Of a stretch of 64,000 nt of DNA, positions 43,273 through 52,164 are shown one piece after another. How positions within the stretch are numbered: the stretch's first letter is position 1; each line of letters opens with the position of its first letter. The stretch covers positions 310,001 through 374,000 of the forward strand of contig JAGI01000003.1 of NCBI GenBank assembly GCA_000526575.1, read 5' to 3'. A program made the position numbers and the translations under genes. A model generated the notes under the pieces. The model was not told where the DNA came from, made no database searches, and saw only the letters and a program-made list of their open reading frames with translations. This DNA is from Clostridium sp. 12(A). GTDB taxonomy: Bacteria > Bacillota > Clostridia > Lachnospirales > Lachnospiraceae.

Positions 43273-43359
43273 CTTTACCTCTCCATGCGTTGAAAAACGT
43301 AATTCATTGGTTTTTCTTATAATCATTTATAAGTTTTATTAATTTATCTCTATACATTT

Positions 43360-43388
43360 ATTATAATTTATGATATACTCTACGTCAA
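43360..43388 (-). promoter_or_regulatory. Promoter of the Pot-type ABC operon
   Basis: Minus-strand TTGACG (43383-43388), 17-bp spacer, TATAAT (43360-43365), about 88 bp upstream of the first permease gene and about 75 bp from the divergent lysR start; a LysR operator is expected in this gap. Confidence 0.75.
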
Positions 43389-43463
43389 ATACATATAATC
43401 TATATTTTCTATGCAGTAAAGCTATAGTATGCGAACTGTTTGGAGCAAAAGGGGACACTCACT

Positions 43464-44408
43464 ATGGAACTAAAAGAAGCAAGATATATTCTGGCCATTG
43501 CAAGAGAAAAAAATATCAGTAAAGCGGCTGAAACACTTTTCATCTCCCAGCCTTCCTTGAGTAAGTATTTAAAAAACCTGGAGCAGCAGCTTGGAACCCG
43601 TCTTTTTGACCGGATTGGAAGCAGCTATCATCCTACCTACCTTGGAGAGCGCTATATTCACTATGCGGAAAAGATCATGGATTACGGAATGGAATGGGAT
43701 ATTGAATTTGATGATATTATGCACCAGAACCACGGCCGGCTAAACATTGCCATCCCAATCATGCTGGGAAACAGCCTGATCGGACCCACTCTTTTACAGT
43801 TCCACAAGCAGTATCCTCATGTCACCGTCAACATGATGGAAGAAGTAAACTTTGTAGCGGAACACACACTGACAGACCATACCGTGGATTTGACCTTTTA
43901 TAATGTCCATGAATTTCCCACAGATCTTGATTACGAAATCATTGGAAAGGAAGAATTGGTGCTGGTTCTTTCTGCCGGGAATCCGCTGGTTTCCCTGGCT
44001 GAAAAAAAAGAAGGCTTCGGGTATCCCTGGATTGATTTAAGTCATCTATCAAGGGAACCCTTTATCCTTCTCTATCCTGACCAGAATACCGGAGGTCTGG
44101 CCTTAAAATTATTTAAAGATTATGATATGGAGCCAGAGATCCTTTTGCACACCAGAAACAGTGAAATGTCCATCTGTCTTGCCATGGAAGGCCTTGGCGC
44201 AGCATTTGCACCGGAAAGCTATTACCACTATCTGAAAAAACGGGAACCTCAGGAATCTGTCTGCCTCTCCATTGGAAGAGAGCGAATGGATAATACTTTG
44301 ATAGCCGCCTATCAAAAGAACCGGTATCTGCCCAAATATGCAAAAGCATACCTTGAAATACTGAAGACTTATTATAGGAAAGCTCATTATGGAGCTTCCT
44401 CAACATGA
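43464..44408 (+). CDS. LysR family transcriptional regulator
   Basis: 314 aa from ATG 43464 (GGGG upstream; an 8-residue extension is less likely). N-terminal winged helix (ARYILAIAREKNISKAAETLFISQPSLSKYLK) and a periplasmic-binding-like effector domain (~90-300). It is divergent from the ABC operon across a 190-bp gap, so it most likely controls that transporter and the linked deaminases. Confidence 0.9.
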   Translation: MELKEARYILAIAREKNISKAAETLFISQPSLSKYLKNLEQQLGTRLFDRIGSSYHPTYLGERYIHYAEKIMDYGMEWDIEFDDIMHQNHGRLNIAIPIMLGNSLIGPTLLQFHKQYPHVTVNMMEEVNFVAEHTLTDHTVDLTFYNVHEFPTDLDYEIIGKEELVLVLSAGNPLVSLAEKKEGFGYPWIDLSHLSREPFILLYPDQNTGGLALKLFKDYDMEPEILLHTRNSEMSICLAMEGLGAAFAPESYYHYLKKREPQESVCLSIGRERMDNTLIAAYQKNRYLPKYAKAYLEILKTYYRKAHYGASST

Positions 44409-44444
44409 GTTTATGGCAAATTATATACAGGATTTAGAAAACAC

Positions 44445-44489
44445 AAAATACGCCTTGATATGGATGTTCATCCAATCAAGACGTATTTT
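44445..44489 (+). terminator. Bidirectional terminator between convergent genes
   Basis: AAAATACG plus CTTGAT (44445 onward) pairs with ATCAAG plus CGTATTTT ending 44489. AT-rich ends serve as T-runs on both strands, for lysR and the small coiled-coil gene. Confidence 0.8.
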
Positions 44490-44504
44490 AACTTAAGTCC
44501 TTAC

Positions 44505-44708
44505 TTAAGCCTGCCTTGCTAAAAGCTGCCTTGCAAGCTCTGCCGGTGATAACCCGTTTTTCTCTGCTGTCTCTACAAATTTTCGGAGCTCTTCCCGCTC
44601 CTTCGCTACCATCAACTGTTTTTTTCTCTCCTGTAAATCAGTGATCTTTGTATCAATTTCTTTGATCTGTTCTTCCAGACTTATTTTACATAGTTCCTTA
44701 AGCATCAT
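44505..44708 (-). CDS. Small coiled-coil protein of unknown function
   Basis: 67 aa with AAGGG upstream of tandem ATG codons. Residues ~10-45 form a strongly charged coiled coil (EEQIKEIDTKITDLQERKKQ); the end reads NGLSPAELARQLLA, an element seen in oligomerisation or DNA-binding helices of small nucleoid-type proteins, but no DNA-binding domain follows. Function unknown. Confidence 0.65.
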   Translation of the reverse strand: MMLKELCKISLEEQIKEIDTKITDLQERKKQLMVAKEREELRKFVETAEKNGLSPAELARQLLARQA

Positions 44709-44792
44709 CTTTACCCTTCATAATAAGTATTTATATTACTTGAGGCCAATATCAAGATATAGCCCATTAACTCTAATTTCCTGACTGGCCCG

Positions 44793-46895
44793 CTATATGA
44801 TCAGCTGGTGCAGCTCTTCTACCGTATCTGCCTTCATAAATTTATCATAAGCTGCCCCATCAGAAAATAAGGCTGACAGCTCTTTCAGTGCATTCAGATG
44901 ACTATTCCCATCTGTACTCGCCAGTACAAAAAACAGATTGGCATATTTTTCTTCCGTAAAATAAACCTTTTCTTTTACCTTCAGCAACGACATGGACATC
45001 CATCGGACACCAGCTTCCGGTCTGGCGTGGGGAAGCGCAATTCCAGGAGACAGTATTATAAAGGGACCCCCGCTTTCTACTGATAATATCATAGCTTTTG
45101 TATAAGCAGGTTCAATACTTCCGTCTTCCTCCAAAGGTTTTGCTGCCAGATAAATCGCTTCTCTCCAGTCCTTCACTGAATCTTTGACTGTGATTCTGCG
45201 TTCCGTCAGCAATTCCTTTAATATCTGGCTTTTTTCTATTCCATATTTAATTCTGACCCTATTTGACTTAATATATTCCTCTATTTTACCCCTCAGATGG
45301 ATACTGTCCTCAAAACAGACTACTTCATTTGAAATATCTGTAAAATCTGTGAGAAATCGTGACAGCTGCTCATCCTCGGAAAATTTATGCTCTGTCAGTC
45401 TTTTAATTCTTTCTTTGTCACATTCGGTCAAAAACGTGTTTACCACTACTACTGGAATCCCATGCAATTCAATTGGTATGGTGGATACAATCATATCCAT
45501 ATATTCCGTAAACCTGGTCAAATCCTGAAACAGGGATGCTGTTAGGACTCTTGCCCCTGGCAAAAGATTTTGTAACTGTCCCTGAAGCAGAATGCTGGAA
45601 TCGGAATTTCCCGCATATACCACCAAAATGCGGGGAGTTCGAACTGTGACATGTCTTACCTTGTATAATCCTCCCAGAAAATTAACACTGAGGAGAATAC
45701 AGTCACTTTCTGTCATTGAATCTTTGAGTTCATCAATTTCTTCCATTGCTAATTGTGTCATTCCAACGATATGAATGTAATGTTTTTTTACTTCCAGACC
45801 TAAGGCATTACAGATCCGAAATCCATACTTTTTCCTTAAAAAAATGCATTTTAAGCTAAGGGCCACGCTTTTTAATAATTCGTTCTTATTCTCAAAAAAC
45901 ATCCCAATGAGAGTTTCAAATTTTTGCATGATCCTGTCTGCATAAATGATTAATTTTTCTTCCTTCATGTGTATCGAGGTAATATCTTCCCCCGTCTCTC
46001 CCAAGACACAAACAAGCATCCTGGCCAGACATTCTGCCATCCCATTTCTGACCGCATCCAAAAATGGCTTTCCAAATGAGGAGGCCTCGTGCTGTAAAAC
46101 AGTGTCCACCACATTTGACTGATAAAGAATGCTGCGTATCCGGCAATTATAAGCACACATTCGGTGATAATTAGGTATCATATCCTGAGAGATCATATGA
46201 CCAAGACGTATTCTTCTTGTGACCAGGGTGCAGGAAGCACAAAAAATGTAAAGAGCTTCACGATTGAGAGAAAGATTAAATTGTTTCGATGCGTGAATGA
46301 GCATTTGGCCAATGATTTCGATATCCTTTGCTGGAAATTCAAATAAGGACATAGCCATCTCATAATTTTTAGGAAACAATTCAGAAAAAATCTTTGAGAC
46401 CACCCATAAGCAGAGCCGGTAAATATCATACTCTTCTCCAGTCAGGGAATAGCCATGATTACCAGCGGTGTATCCAAGGTTGAATTTATCCAGCAGACGA
46501 TTGACTCCGGCAAGATCCAAAATACAGGTATTTCTGCTGATGCGGAACCGCTCCATAATTTCATGAGTGGAAACAAATTTTTCTCGGATAAGCAGTACGA
46601 TGATATAGATTCTTCGTTCTCTTGGAGAGTAGTCAAATTCCTCATAATTGGATGTTGACAGTAGTTTTTTTAATTTTTCTTTTGAATCTCCTTTCCTTAT
46701 GTAGAGTTCTCTCCGCTGATGTAAGGAATCCTCCCCCAAATGATTCTCAATCAACCAGATCTGGCAATTTTGTATAAGAAGATATGCTGCGCTTTTTGAT
46801 ATATTCAAATATTGCATTACCTCGTGCACACCAATGGGCGTATCACTATTTTTTGAGGCCTCAAGAACAATCCCCATTTGATAATTCAAACGCAT
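44793..46895 (-). CDS. PRD-domain transcriptional regulator with EIIB/EIIA domains (BglG/MtlR/ManR-like)
   Basis: 700 aa from ATG 46895 (GAGAGG upstream). N-terminal helix-turn-helix domains (~1-140), two PRD domains (~190-400), an EIIB-like domain (~410-490) and a fructose-type EIIA domain at the C-terminus with phospho-His H623 (ALPHARPEAG). PTS-mediated phosphorylation of PRD and EIIA sites would tune its activity to sugar supply. No PTS gene adjoins it, so its target operon is elsewhere. Confidence 0.87.
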   Translation of the reverse strand: MRLNYQMGIVLEASKNSDTPIGVHEVMQYLNISKSAAYLLIQNCQIWLIENHLGEDSLHQRRELYIRKGDSKEKLKKLLSTSNYEEFDYSPRERRIYIIVLLIREKFVSTHEIMERFRISRNTCILDLAGVNRLLDKFNLGYTAGNHGYSLTGEEYDIYRLCLWVVSKIFSELFPKNYEMAMSLFEFPAKDIEIIGQMLIHASKQFNLSLNREALYIFCASCTLVTRRIRLGHMISQDMIPNYHRMCAYNCRIRSILYQSNVVDTVLQHEASSFGKPFLDAVRNGMAECLARMLVCVLGETGEDITSIHMKEEKLIIYADRIMQKFETLIGMFFENKNELLKSVALSLKCIFLRKKYGFRICNALGLEVKKHYIHIVGMTQLAMEEIDELKDSMTESDCILLSVNFLGGLYKVRHVTVRTPRILVVYAGNSDSSILLQGQLQNLLPGARVLTASLFQDLTRFTEYMDMIVSTIPIELHGIPVVVVNTFLTECDKERIKRLTEHKFSEDEQLSRFLTDFTDISNEVVCFEDSIHLRGKIEEYIKSNRVRIKYGIEKSQILKELLTERRITVKDSVKDWREAIYLAAKPLEEDGSIEPAYTKAMILSVESGGPFIILSPGIALPHARPEAGVRWMSMSLLKVKEKVYFTEEKYANLFFVLASTDGNSHLNALKELSALFSDGAAYDKFMKADTVEELHQLII

Positions 46896-47145
46896 ATTTT
46901 TCCTCTCTAAGGTCCAAGTCCAAATAAGGTCATGGATGCTATTGTACATTACATCTACAATAATGTTATATTCAAAACTATGGTTCGTCAATATTATTCC
47001 ATTAATTTGTTCTTTTAACTCAAAATATGTATTTTACTATATATTACTCTGTTTTTTTTTAGATTTTTTTATATATTTTGCTCAATTTATGTTTTTATTT
47101 ACGTCAAATTGTCCTCAGATGTTGAATTTTCAGGAATTCAGATAT
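46896..47145. other. AT-rich intergenic stretch, no gene seen
   Basis: 250 bp upstream of the PRD regulator. Strongly AT-rich with long T-runs near 47049-47060. It must contain the regulator's promoter but I cannot place a convincing one; no coding frame has a ribosome binding site. Confidence 0.55.
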
Positions 47146-47195
47146 AAAAATCCTGAAAGATCCACATACGTTCTATGCTGTCCTTTCAGGATTTT
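47146..47195 (-). terminator. Intrinsic terminator
   Basis: AAAATCCTGAAAG (near 47147-47159) pairs with CTTTCAGGATTTT (47183-47195); TTTTTATA follows on the minus strand. It terminates the 47230 gene. Confidence 0.85.
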
Positions 47196-47229
47196 ATTTT
47201 CCCTCATATTAGCGGTTTAAAAATGAATC

Positions 47230-47712
47230 TTATCGAGAGAGATTAAAAGTCAGGAACAGGAACAGGATCTGGAGAATCAATGCAACGGCTGCCAGTCCAA
47301 TACATATTGGCTTTGGATTATCTCGTTTCGGTGATACAGACTGTGTAATCAGCAGAATACCGAAAATAACACCGATTAACAATCCAATCAATCCCCCTGT
47401 TGCCATTCCAGACAGAAGCAAAGCTCCTGATAAGATATTGATCCAGGAGGGAACGGTCTTAAACGGGACATAGGGCTTTTGGGAATTCATGTATATCCCA
47501 TCCACTGCAAGATCAACTTTGTTGCCAATGGCCGTAAGATGAAGGGTCTTACCATCCACCTCAAAAGCTTCATCAAAGAGCCGCATGAACCAGTTGGTAT
47601 TCTGTACGATAGTTCCTACACCATCTACGGTTCGCTTTCCTTTTATAAAGCCAGGTGTATATATAATCTCATGTTGATTCCCATCAATCGTAACGTTCCA
47701 TTTGTTCTTCAC
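47230..47712 (-). CDS. Membrane protein with N-terminal beta domain, unknown function
   Basis: 160 aa. Residues 1-80 form a predicted beta-rich soluble domain (WNVTIDGNQHEIIYTPG, then LHLTAIGNKVDLAVDGIYM), followed by three membrane helices (~85-105, 105-123, 138-157). I do not recognise a family. It is 25 bp downstream of the SGNH-like gene on the same strand, so the two may be co-expressed. Confidence 0.75.
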   Translation of the reverse strand: MKNKWNVTIDGNQHEIIYTPGFIKGKRTVDGVGTIVQNTNWFMRLFDEAFEVDGKTLHLTAIGNKVDLAVDGIYMNSQKPYVPFKTVPSWINILSGALLLSGMATGGLIGLLIGVIFGILLITQSVSPKRDNPKPICIGLAAVALILQILFLFLTFNLSR

Positions 47713-47737
47713 AATTTAACCTCCAAATATTTAGTTC

Positions 47738-48580
47738 TTAATTCATTCCTGCCGCTATCTTCTGCAACTTTAATGCGGTAGAGCCATCAAGCTCTTCCGG
47801 ATAGCTAAGTCCCTCCGGAGATTGTTCATACAGAACCTTATATAAGGTGCATGCTGCCAGATAAGTCCCGGCAATGGACGGATGGGTTCCGTCTGCATCC
47901 CATAGTTCAATTTCTGGATTGGTTTTTGCACACCTCATAAATGCGATTCCAGCTGGTGCCAGGAGCGCGTTCCGCTCTTTTGAAATATTTAAATAATTCT
48001 CTGCCATCAAGGTCTGCATCTCTTCTCTGGTATTCCCAACTTCACTGCCAAGCAGATTACGGGATACTCCATCCTTATAGGCCCAGGTCATTAGAAATAC
48101 AGACTGTCCGCCGCCAGCTCGGATCTTATTATCAAGAGCCCTTGCCGCCGGAAACATAACCTCCTGCCCAAAGGCAGAAATTCCGCTCTGTTCCTGCATC
48201 ACTACATAATCCCAGGTATAATTTTCAATGGCATTCAGTGCCTCGGCACCTAACTCATCCGTCTCATCTGCAAAATACTCCAGGCGATAGCTTCCTTCCG
48301 TCAGCTCATAAATTTCTGGAACAAATCCACCGCTTAAGCTCAGCCTTTCAAAAACCGTGGGAAGGTCATTGACATAGGTCATGCTGTTTCCAAGAAATAA
48401 AATAATGGGTTTCGTCTTAACCTCAGACGGCTTCTTTAAATTCAAATCCTGGTCAAAATTCATGACATTAACCTTTAAGCTGCTGGCACAACTGGAGATA
48501 AAGAAGAAAATCCCGGCAAAAACTACGCCGACAAGAATTATAATTCCTATCCCAGCTTTTATCCATACTGATTTTTTCAT
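47738..48580 (-). CDS. Membrane-anchored SGNH-hydrolase-like protein (DUF4886-like)
   Basis: 280 aa. One N-terminal membrane anchor (~8-30) exposes an SGNH-type domain outside: block I LFLGNSMTYVNDLP (catalytic Ser in GNS), block III-like MQEQSG, and DADGTHPSIAGT with the catalytic Asp/His pair (DGTHP). Typical of esterases or acetylesterases acting on cell-wall or polysaccharide substituents; substrate unknown. Confidence 0.8.
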   Translation of the reverse strand: MKKSVWIKAGIGIIILVGVVFAGIFFFISSCASSLKVNVMNFDQDLNLKKPSEVKTKPIILFLGNSMTYVNDLPTVFERLSLSGGFVPEIYELTEGSYRLEYFADETDELGAEALNAIENYTWDYVVMQEQSGISAFGQEVMFPAARALDNKIRAGGGQSVFLMTWAYKDGVSRNLLGSEVGNTREEMQTLMAENYLNISKERNALLAPAGIAFMRCAKTNPEIELWDADGTHPSIAGTYLAACTLYKVLYEQSPEGLSYPEELDGSTALKLQKIAAGMN

Positions 48581-48709
48581 ACTTACACCCCAAAAATAAA
48601 ATCATTTATATAGTTATCGACCGAATGCTCCGAAATTATAGTTAAAATCGACAAAATTTTATTTTTTAACATTTTTTAACCACTTTTTTAGCCAAAAAGG
48701 CAAAATACA

Positions 48710-48750
48710 GCAGCGGCTCCATTGGATTAATGGTTATCTGGAACCGCCGC
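48710..48750 (-). terminator. Terminator after larC
   Basis: GCAGCGGCTCCA (48710-48721) pairs with TGGAACCGCCGC (48739-48750) with two G-T pairs. On the minus strand TATTTTGCCTTTTT follows. Confidence 0.75.
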
Positions 48751-48783
48751 GGCCGTAAATCTTTATTAAATTTATGCTCCCAT

Positions 48784-50040
48784 TTAAAGAATTTCAGTAG
48801 TATGACGGATTGTGTCGTATACGGTCTGGAAATCCATACCAGTCTGTTTGCATATACTTCTCACGCTTTCATACTCGGGATAACAAAAGGTCCTTTCCTT
48901 CCAGAAGCAAACCTTAACCTCTGCCTCTCCCCACTCTGTCTTTATGAGCTTCTTTTCCCGACCAAGAATCGTTCTCTCTACCTGGTATCTCCTGACTCCG
49001 ATGGTCGTTGTCTGAAGAAACATAAGCTCTTCCATTGTCAATAAGTCCTTTTGTTTGCAAAGAACTGAAATCATATAGGCAGGTCGGTTCTTCTTCATAT
49101 AGATGGGTGTATTCCAGACATCTGCCGCTCCTGCTTCCAGTAAAGTTTCCATGGCATATCCTAACATCTCACCGCTGCAATCGTCAATATTCGCTTCCAG
49201 TACCCACATGGTTTCTTCCGGCTCTTCTTCCCGAAGAACTTCAAGAATCATTGCCCGAAGGACATTGGCATGCTTAAAATCCTTTTTCCCCGCTCCCATT
49301 CCAGTTTTAAGGATGCGAAAGGTTTCTGGCAGATTCGTTCTGGTGTTAAGTGCGGCTGCAATGGCAGCGCCGGTAGGTGTCACCATCTCACCCATGGTGT
49401 CTGTAAACCGAAGCTTAAGTCCATACTGGGATGCTATATTCACTGTGGCCGGAACCGGAACCGGGATGACACCATGCTGGCAGCGTACATTACCAAACCC
49501 TTCCGAAAGAGGAGAGACCACCACCTCTGTCACGCCCAGATTATCGATACAAACAGCCGCACTTATGATATCAACAATGGAATCTATGGCTCCTACCTCA
49601 TGAAAATGAACCTGGCTTATTGGAAGCGCATGAGCCTTTGACTCCGCTTCTGCCACGATTTCAAACATGCGCTTTGCCATGTTTTTTACATGATCACCGG
49701 CTTCCAGCCGGTCGATGATCTCATAGATGTCTTGGAGATTGCGGTGGGTATGGCTGTGGCTATGTCCTGCATCATGGCTATGTCCTGCATCATGACTATG
49801 TTCTGCATCATGACTATGACCGCTCATGTTGTCATGCTCATCCTCCAGATGAACCTGAAAATCAAATGCATCAATCCCGCACTTTTTTGCCCGTCCAAAA
49901 TGCAGATGATATCCGTTTACATTCAGGCTGTCCAAAGCTTTTATAAGTACCTCACGGTCAGCGCCAAGGTCTAAAAGCGCTCCTACGGTCATATCTCCGC
50001 TAATACCTGAATTACATTCCAAGTAAAGTATTTTTTTCAT
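48784..50040 (-). CDS. larC: Nickel pincer cofactor biosynthesis protein LarC
   Basis: 418 aa from ATG 50040 (GGAGAAA upstream). LarC/DUF111 family: ECNSGISGDMTVGALLDLG start, a His-rich segment (~80-110, HSHDAEHSHDAG...HSHTHR) for metal storage, then GAIDSIVDIISA and the C-terminal domain (EANIDDCSGEMLG). LarC inserts nickel by CTP-dependent cyclometallation into the pincer nucleotide made by LarB and LarE. It is one frame here, without the LarC1/LarC2 frameshift known in Lactobacillus. Starts 1 bp after larB stops. Confidence 0.95.
   Translation of the reverse strand: MKKILYLECNSGISGDMTVGALLDLGADREVLIKALDSLNVNGYHLHFGRAKKCGIDAFDFQVHLEDEHDNMSGHSHDAEHSHDAGHSHDAGHSHSHTHRNLQDIYEIIDRLEAGDHVKNMAKRMFEIVAEAESKAHALPISQVHFHEVGAIDSIVDIISAAVCIDNLGVTEVVVSPLSEGFGNVRCQHGVIPVPVPATVNIASQYGLKLRFTDTMGEMVTPTGAAIAAALNTRTNLPETFRILKTGMGAGKKDFKHANVLRAMILEVLREEEPEETMWVLEANIDDCSGEMLGYAMETLLEAGAADVWNTPIYMKKNRPAYMISVLCKQKDLLTMEELMFLQTTTIGVRRYQVERTILGREKKLIKTEWGEAEVKVCFWKERTFCYPEYESVRSICKQTGMDFQTVYDTIRHTTEIL
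49761..49814 (-). repeat. Three 18-bp tandem repeats inside larC
   Basis: Units at 49761-49778, 49779-49796 and 49797-49814 differ at one or two bases and encode the hexapeptide HSHDA(G/E) in the metal-binding loop. Copy number could vary by slippage. Confidence 0.85.
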
Positions 50041-50041
50041 A

Positions 50042-50785
50042 TTATTTCTCCGCAATTCGATTGATTTGTGTCGCAATGTATCCGGCTCCGTAACCGTTGT
50101 CAATGTTGACAACGGAAATTCCGTTTGCACAGGAATTGAGCATGGTTAAGAGGGCGGATAGTCCGTGGAAGCTGGCTCCGTAGCCTACAGAGGTTGGTAC
50201 TGCCACCACCGGACACTCTGAGAGGCCTGCGATTACCGTACCTAAAGCTCCCTCCATACCAGCAACTGCAATAATACAATTGGCTTTTATCAGCCGTTCC
50301 CTCTGGGATAAGAGCCTGTGGATGCCGGCAACCCCTACGTCATAGACCCGGTCCACATGACAGCCGAAATACTCTGCCGTCTGTGCCGCTTCCTCTGCCA
50401 CGGGAATGTCAGCCGTCCCGCCTGTGCAGACGGCGATACAGCCTTTCTTATCCTTATCAGGTTTTTCCGCTTTCAAGATTCTGGAAATAGGATCATAGGT
50501 GATCTGAGGAAGGGCCGCTTTTACCAGTTCATACTGTTCTTTCGTTGCCCTGGTTCCAAAGACCTCTCCGTCCCGCCCGTATAAGCGTTTATAGATTTCT
50601 ACCAGATAAGAGTCCGGTTTTCCCTGGCAGAATATGGTCTCCCCAAAACCGGAACGCAGTTTCCTGTGATGATCAAGCTTCGCATATCCAAGTTCTTCAT
50701 AGGGAAGATTCTTTAACAGCTGTTCTGCCGTATCCATATCCATTTCTCCAGACTTAACCTGCAAAAGCATTTCTCTAACGTCCAT
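50042..50785 (-). CDS. larB: Nickel pincer cofactor biosynthesis protein LarB
   Basis: 247 aa from ATG 50785 (AAAGG upstream; the longer frame reads through a terminator and the previous gene's tail). PurE-like C-terminal domain (~120-247; CTGGTADIPVAEEAAQT, then VAGMEGALGTVIAGL and VPTSVGYGASFHG) with a small N-terminal domain. LarB carboxylates nicotinic acid adenine dinucleotide, the first step of pincer synthesis. Partner larE and a LarA racemase are not in this window. Confidence 0.95.
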   Translation of the reverse strand: MDVREMLLQVKSGEMDMDTAEQLLKNLPYEELGYAKLDHHRKLRSGFGETIFCQGKPDSYLVEIYKRLYGRDGEVFGTRATKEQYELVKAALPQITYDPISRILKAEKPDKDKKGCIAVCTGGTADIPVAEEAAQTAEYFGCHVDRVYDVGVAGIHRLLSQRERLIKANCIIAVAGMEGALGTVIAGLSECPVVAVPTSVGYGASFHGLSALLTMLNSCANGISVVNIDNGYGAGYIATQINRIAEK

Positions 50786-50805
50786 AAATCCCAACCTTTC
50801 CCCGA

Positions 50806-50846
50806 TAAAAAAGGTACCAGAAATTATCATGCTTTTCTGGTACCTG
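50806..50846 (-). terminator. Intrinsic terminator or attenuator just upstream of larB
   Basis: AGGTACCAGAAA (50812-50823) pairs with TTTCTGGTACCT (50834-50845) and six T follow on the minus strand. The T-run ends about 20 bp before the larB ATG, leaving no room for a promoter between, so larBC is likely transcribed through it. Confidence 0.85.
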
Positions 50847-50882
50847 CTTTTATTTATCATTGCCTGTCCGTATCCGCCATCT

Positions 50883-51065
50883 TTATGAAGAATATCGTTT
50901 TGTTGTCTCTTCCAGCACAAGTACTTTGGCGTTCTTTACTGGACCTTTTATGTCTGCGCCTGTTTTTTTTCCACTGAAATAGCTGTAGGATCCGGCACAC
51001 AGCAGAACCACGATCAGAACAAACACCAAAAGCATCAGCTTATTGTATAAATCCTTATCCTCCAT
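50883..51065 (-). CDS. Small single-span membrane protein, unknown function
   Basis: 60 aa with AAGGGG upstream of the ATG. One membrane helix (~9-29, LMLLVFVLIVVLLCAGSY) and a short polar tail. It has its own consensus promoter upstream and lies ahead of larBC with only the terminator hairpin between. Function unknown. Confidence 0.7.
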   Translation of the reverse strand: MEDKDLYNKLMLLVFVLIVVLLCAGSYSYFSGKKTGADIKGPVKNAKVLVLEETTKRYSS

Positions 51066-51137
51066 ACTGTTTCCCCTTTTCCTTTGTAATCATACTATGT
51101 GGCAGAACCCCACTTAGAACATTCTGTCTTTTCTATT

Positions 51138-51166
51138 ATTATACCTTTTGTTGTATCATTGTTCAA
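51138..51166 (-). promoter_or_regulatory. Promoter of the small membrane protein and larBC
   Basis: Minus-strand TTGAAC (51161-51166), 17-bp spacer, TATAAT (51138-51143), about 70 bp upstream of the 60-aa gene. Confidence 0.8.
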
Positions 51167-51172
51167 GTAAAA

Positions 51173-51889
51173 TCAGTTGATTGATACAATCTGCTGGGCA
51201 ACGGTCTCCACTTCATCTGAGGAAAAATATCCACATGCCTCCATTCTGGCAAGCACTTTCTTCTGTCTCATCTGAGCCAGCTTTAAATTCTTTGTTGGGG
51301 CGTATTTGGAAGGGGCATTGGGTACTCCAGCTAAAAGTGTACTTTCATAATCCGTCATTTCTTCTGGTGATTTATTAAAATATCCCATACTGGCATCGCC
51401 AACGCTGTAATATCCTTCGCCGAAATAAATGCAATTTACATATAATTCAAATATTTGATCTTTTGTATAATGTTTCTCTAATTCAAAGGCCATAAGTACT
51501 TCTGCGACTTTTCTGGTAAGCTCTTTATCCTGATTAAAATAAAGATTTTTTGCAAGCTGCTGAGTGATGGTGCTTCCTCCCTCCACAAAACGGCCTGCCT
51601 GAATATCATTTAAAATGGCACGGCCAATGGCAATTGCATCAATTCCATTGTGCTTGAAAAAACGCTTATCTTCTACAGATACCACCGCATTTATATAAAC
51701 ATCCGGGAGATCTTTAAAAGAGGTATATCCGTCTTTTTCCTGTATGGCTTCCACACGTTCCTTCAGACTGTCCTCACTTAATACTTCTCGGTAAAGCTCA
51801 TAACCTTTATGTGCCACAGTGAATCCGGTCAACAGACAAACTGTGACAAATAAAAACAATATTGTTCTTGTTATTTTTCCAAGTTTCAT
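51173..51889 (-). CDS. Monofunctional peptidoglycan glycosyltransferase (GT51)
   Basis: 238 aa from ATG 51889 (AAGGAGG upstream). One N-terminal membrane anchor (~9-29), then a GT51 domain: VSVEDKRFFKHNGID (catalytic Glu), GGSTITQQLAKNL and EKHYTKDQIFELYVN blocks. There is no transpeptidase domain, so it only polymerises lipid II glycan strands at the outer membrane face. Monocistronic. Confidence 0.92.
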   Translation of the reverse strand: MKLGKITRTILFLFVTVCLLTGFTVAHKGYELYREVLSEDSLKERVEAIQEKDGYTSFKDLPDVYINAVVSVEDKRFFKHNGIDAIAIGRAILNDIQAGRFVEGGSTITQQLAKNLYFNQDKELTRKVAEVLMAFELEKHYTKDQIFELYVNCIYFGEGYYSVGDASMGYFNKSPEEMTDYESTLLAGVPNAPSKYAPTKNLKLAQMRQKKVLARMEACGYFSSDEVETVAQQIVSIN

Positions 51890-52083
51890 ACGTTCACTGC
51901 CTCCTTTTTGGTTATCTTTCTTTGTTACTGATTTGATTGTATCATAGACTTCCATTGAAATCAGGAATAATTCCTTATATTTCCCTAAAGTTTTCGGACT
52001 GTTACTAACAATTTTATTACAATTCTTACAAATTCAGGAATTTCTCTTCCTCTTAAGCGTCATGTACATCCTGCAGGTCGTGC
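51890..52083. other. Intergenic, promoter region of the transglycosylase gene
   Basis: AT-rich stretch with no coding frame bearing an RBS; no clear consensus promoter or structured RNA could be placed. Confidence 0.4.
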
Positions 52084-52130
52084 TTTTTATTATATAGAGG
52101 AGTTCGCAGGACTCCCCTATATAATAAAAA
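52084..52130. repeat. Long perfect palindrome
   Basis: A 20-bp stem (TTTTTATTATATAG, G-rich then C-rich core, 52084-52103) pairs with 52111-52130 except for one pair, around a short loop. It directly abuts the LytTR gene terminator; it could act as a bidirectional terminator. Confidence 0.75.
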
Positions 52131-52164
52131 ACAGACAGCAAATTCGGCAAAATCTGCTGTCTGT
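52125..52164 (-). terminator. Terminator of the LytTR gene
   Basis: ACAGACAGCA (52131-52140) pairs with TGCTGTCTGT (52155-52164); TTTTTTATT follows on the minus strand. Confidence 0.8.

Noticed and set aside
46936-47220. 94-codon plus-strand frame upstream of the PRD regulator
   Set aside because: Phe/Tyr-rich product of an AT-rich intergenic region running through a terminator; no RBS.
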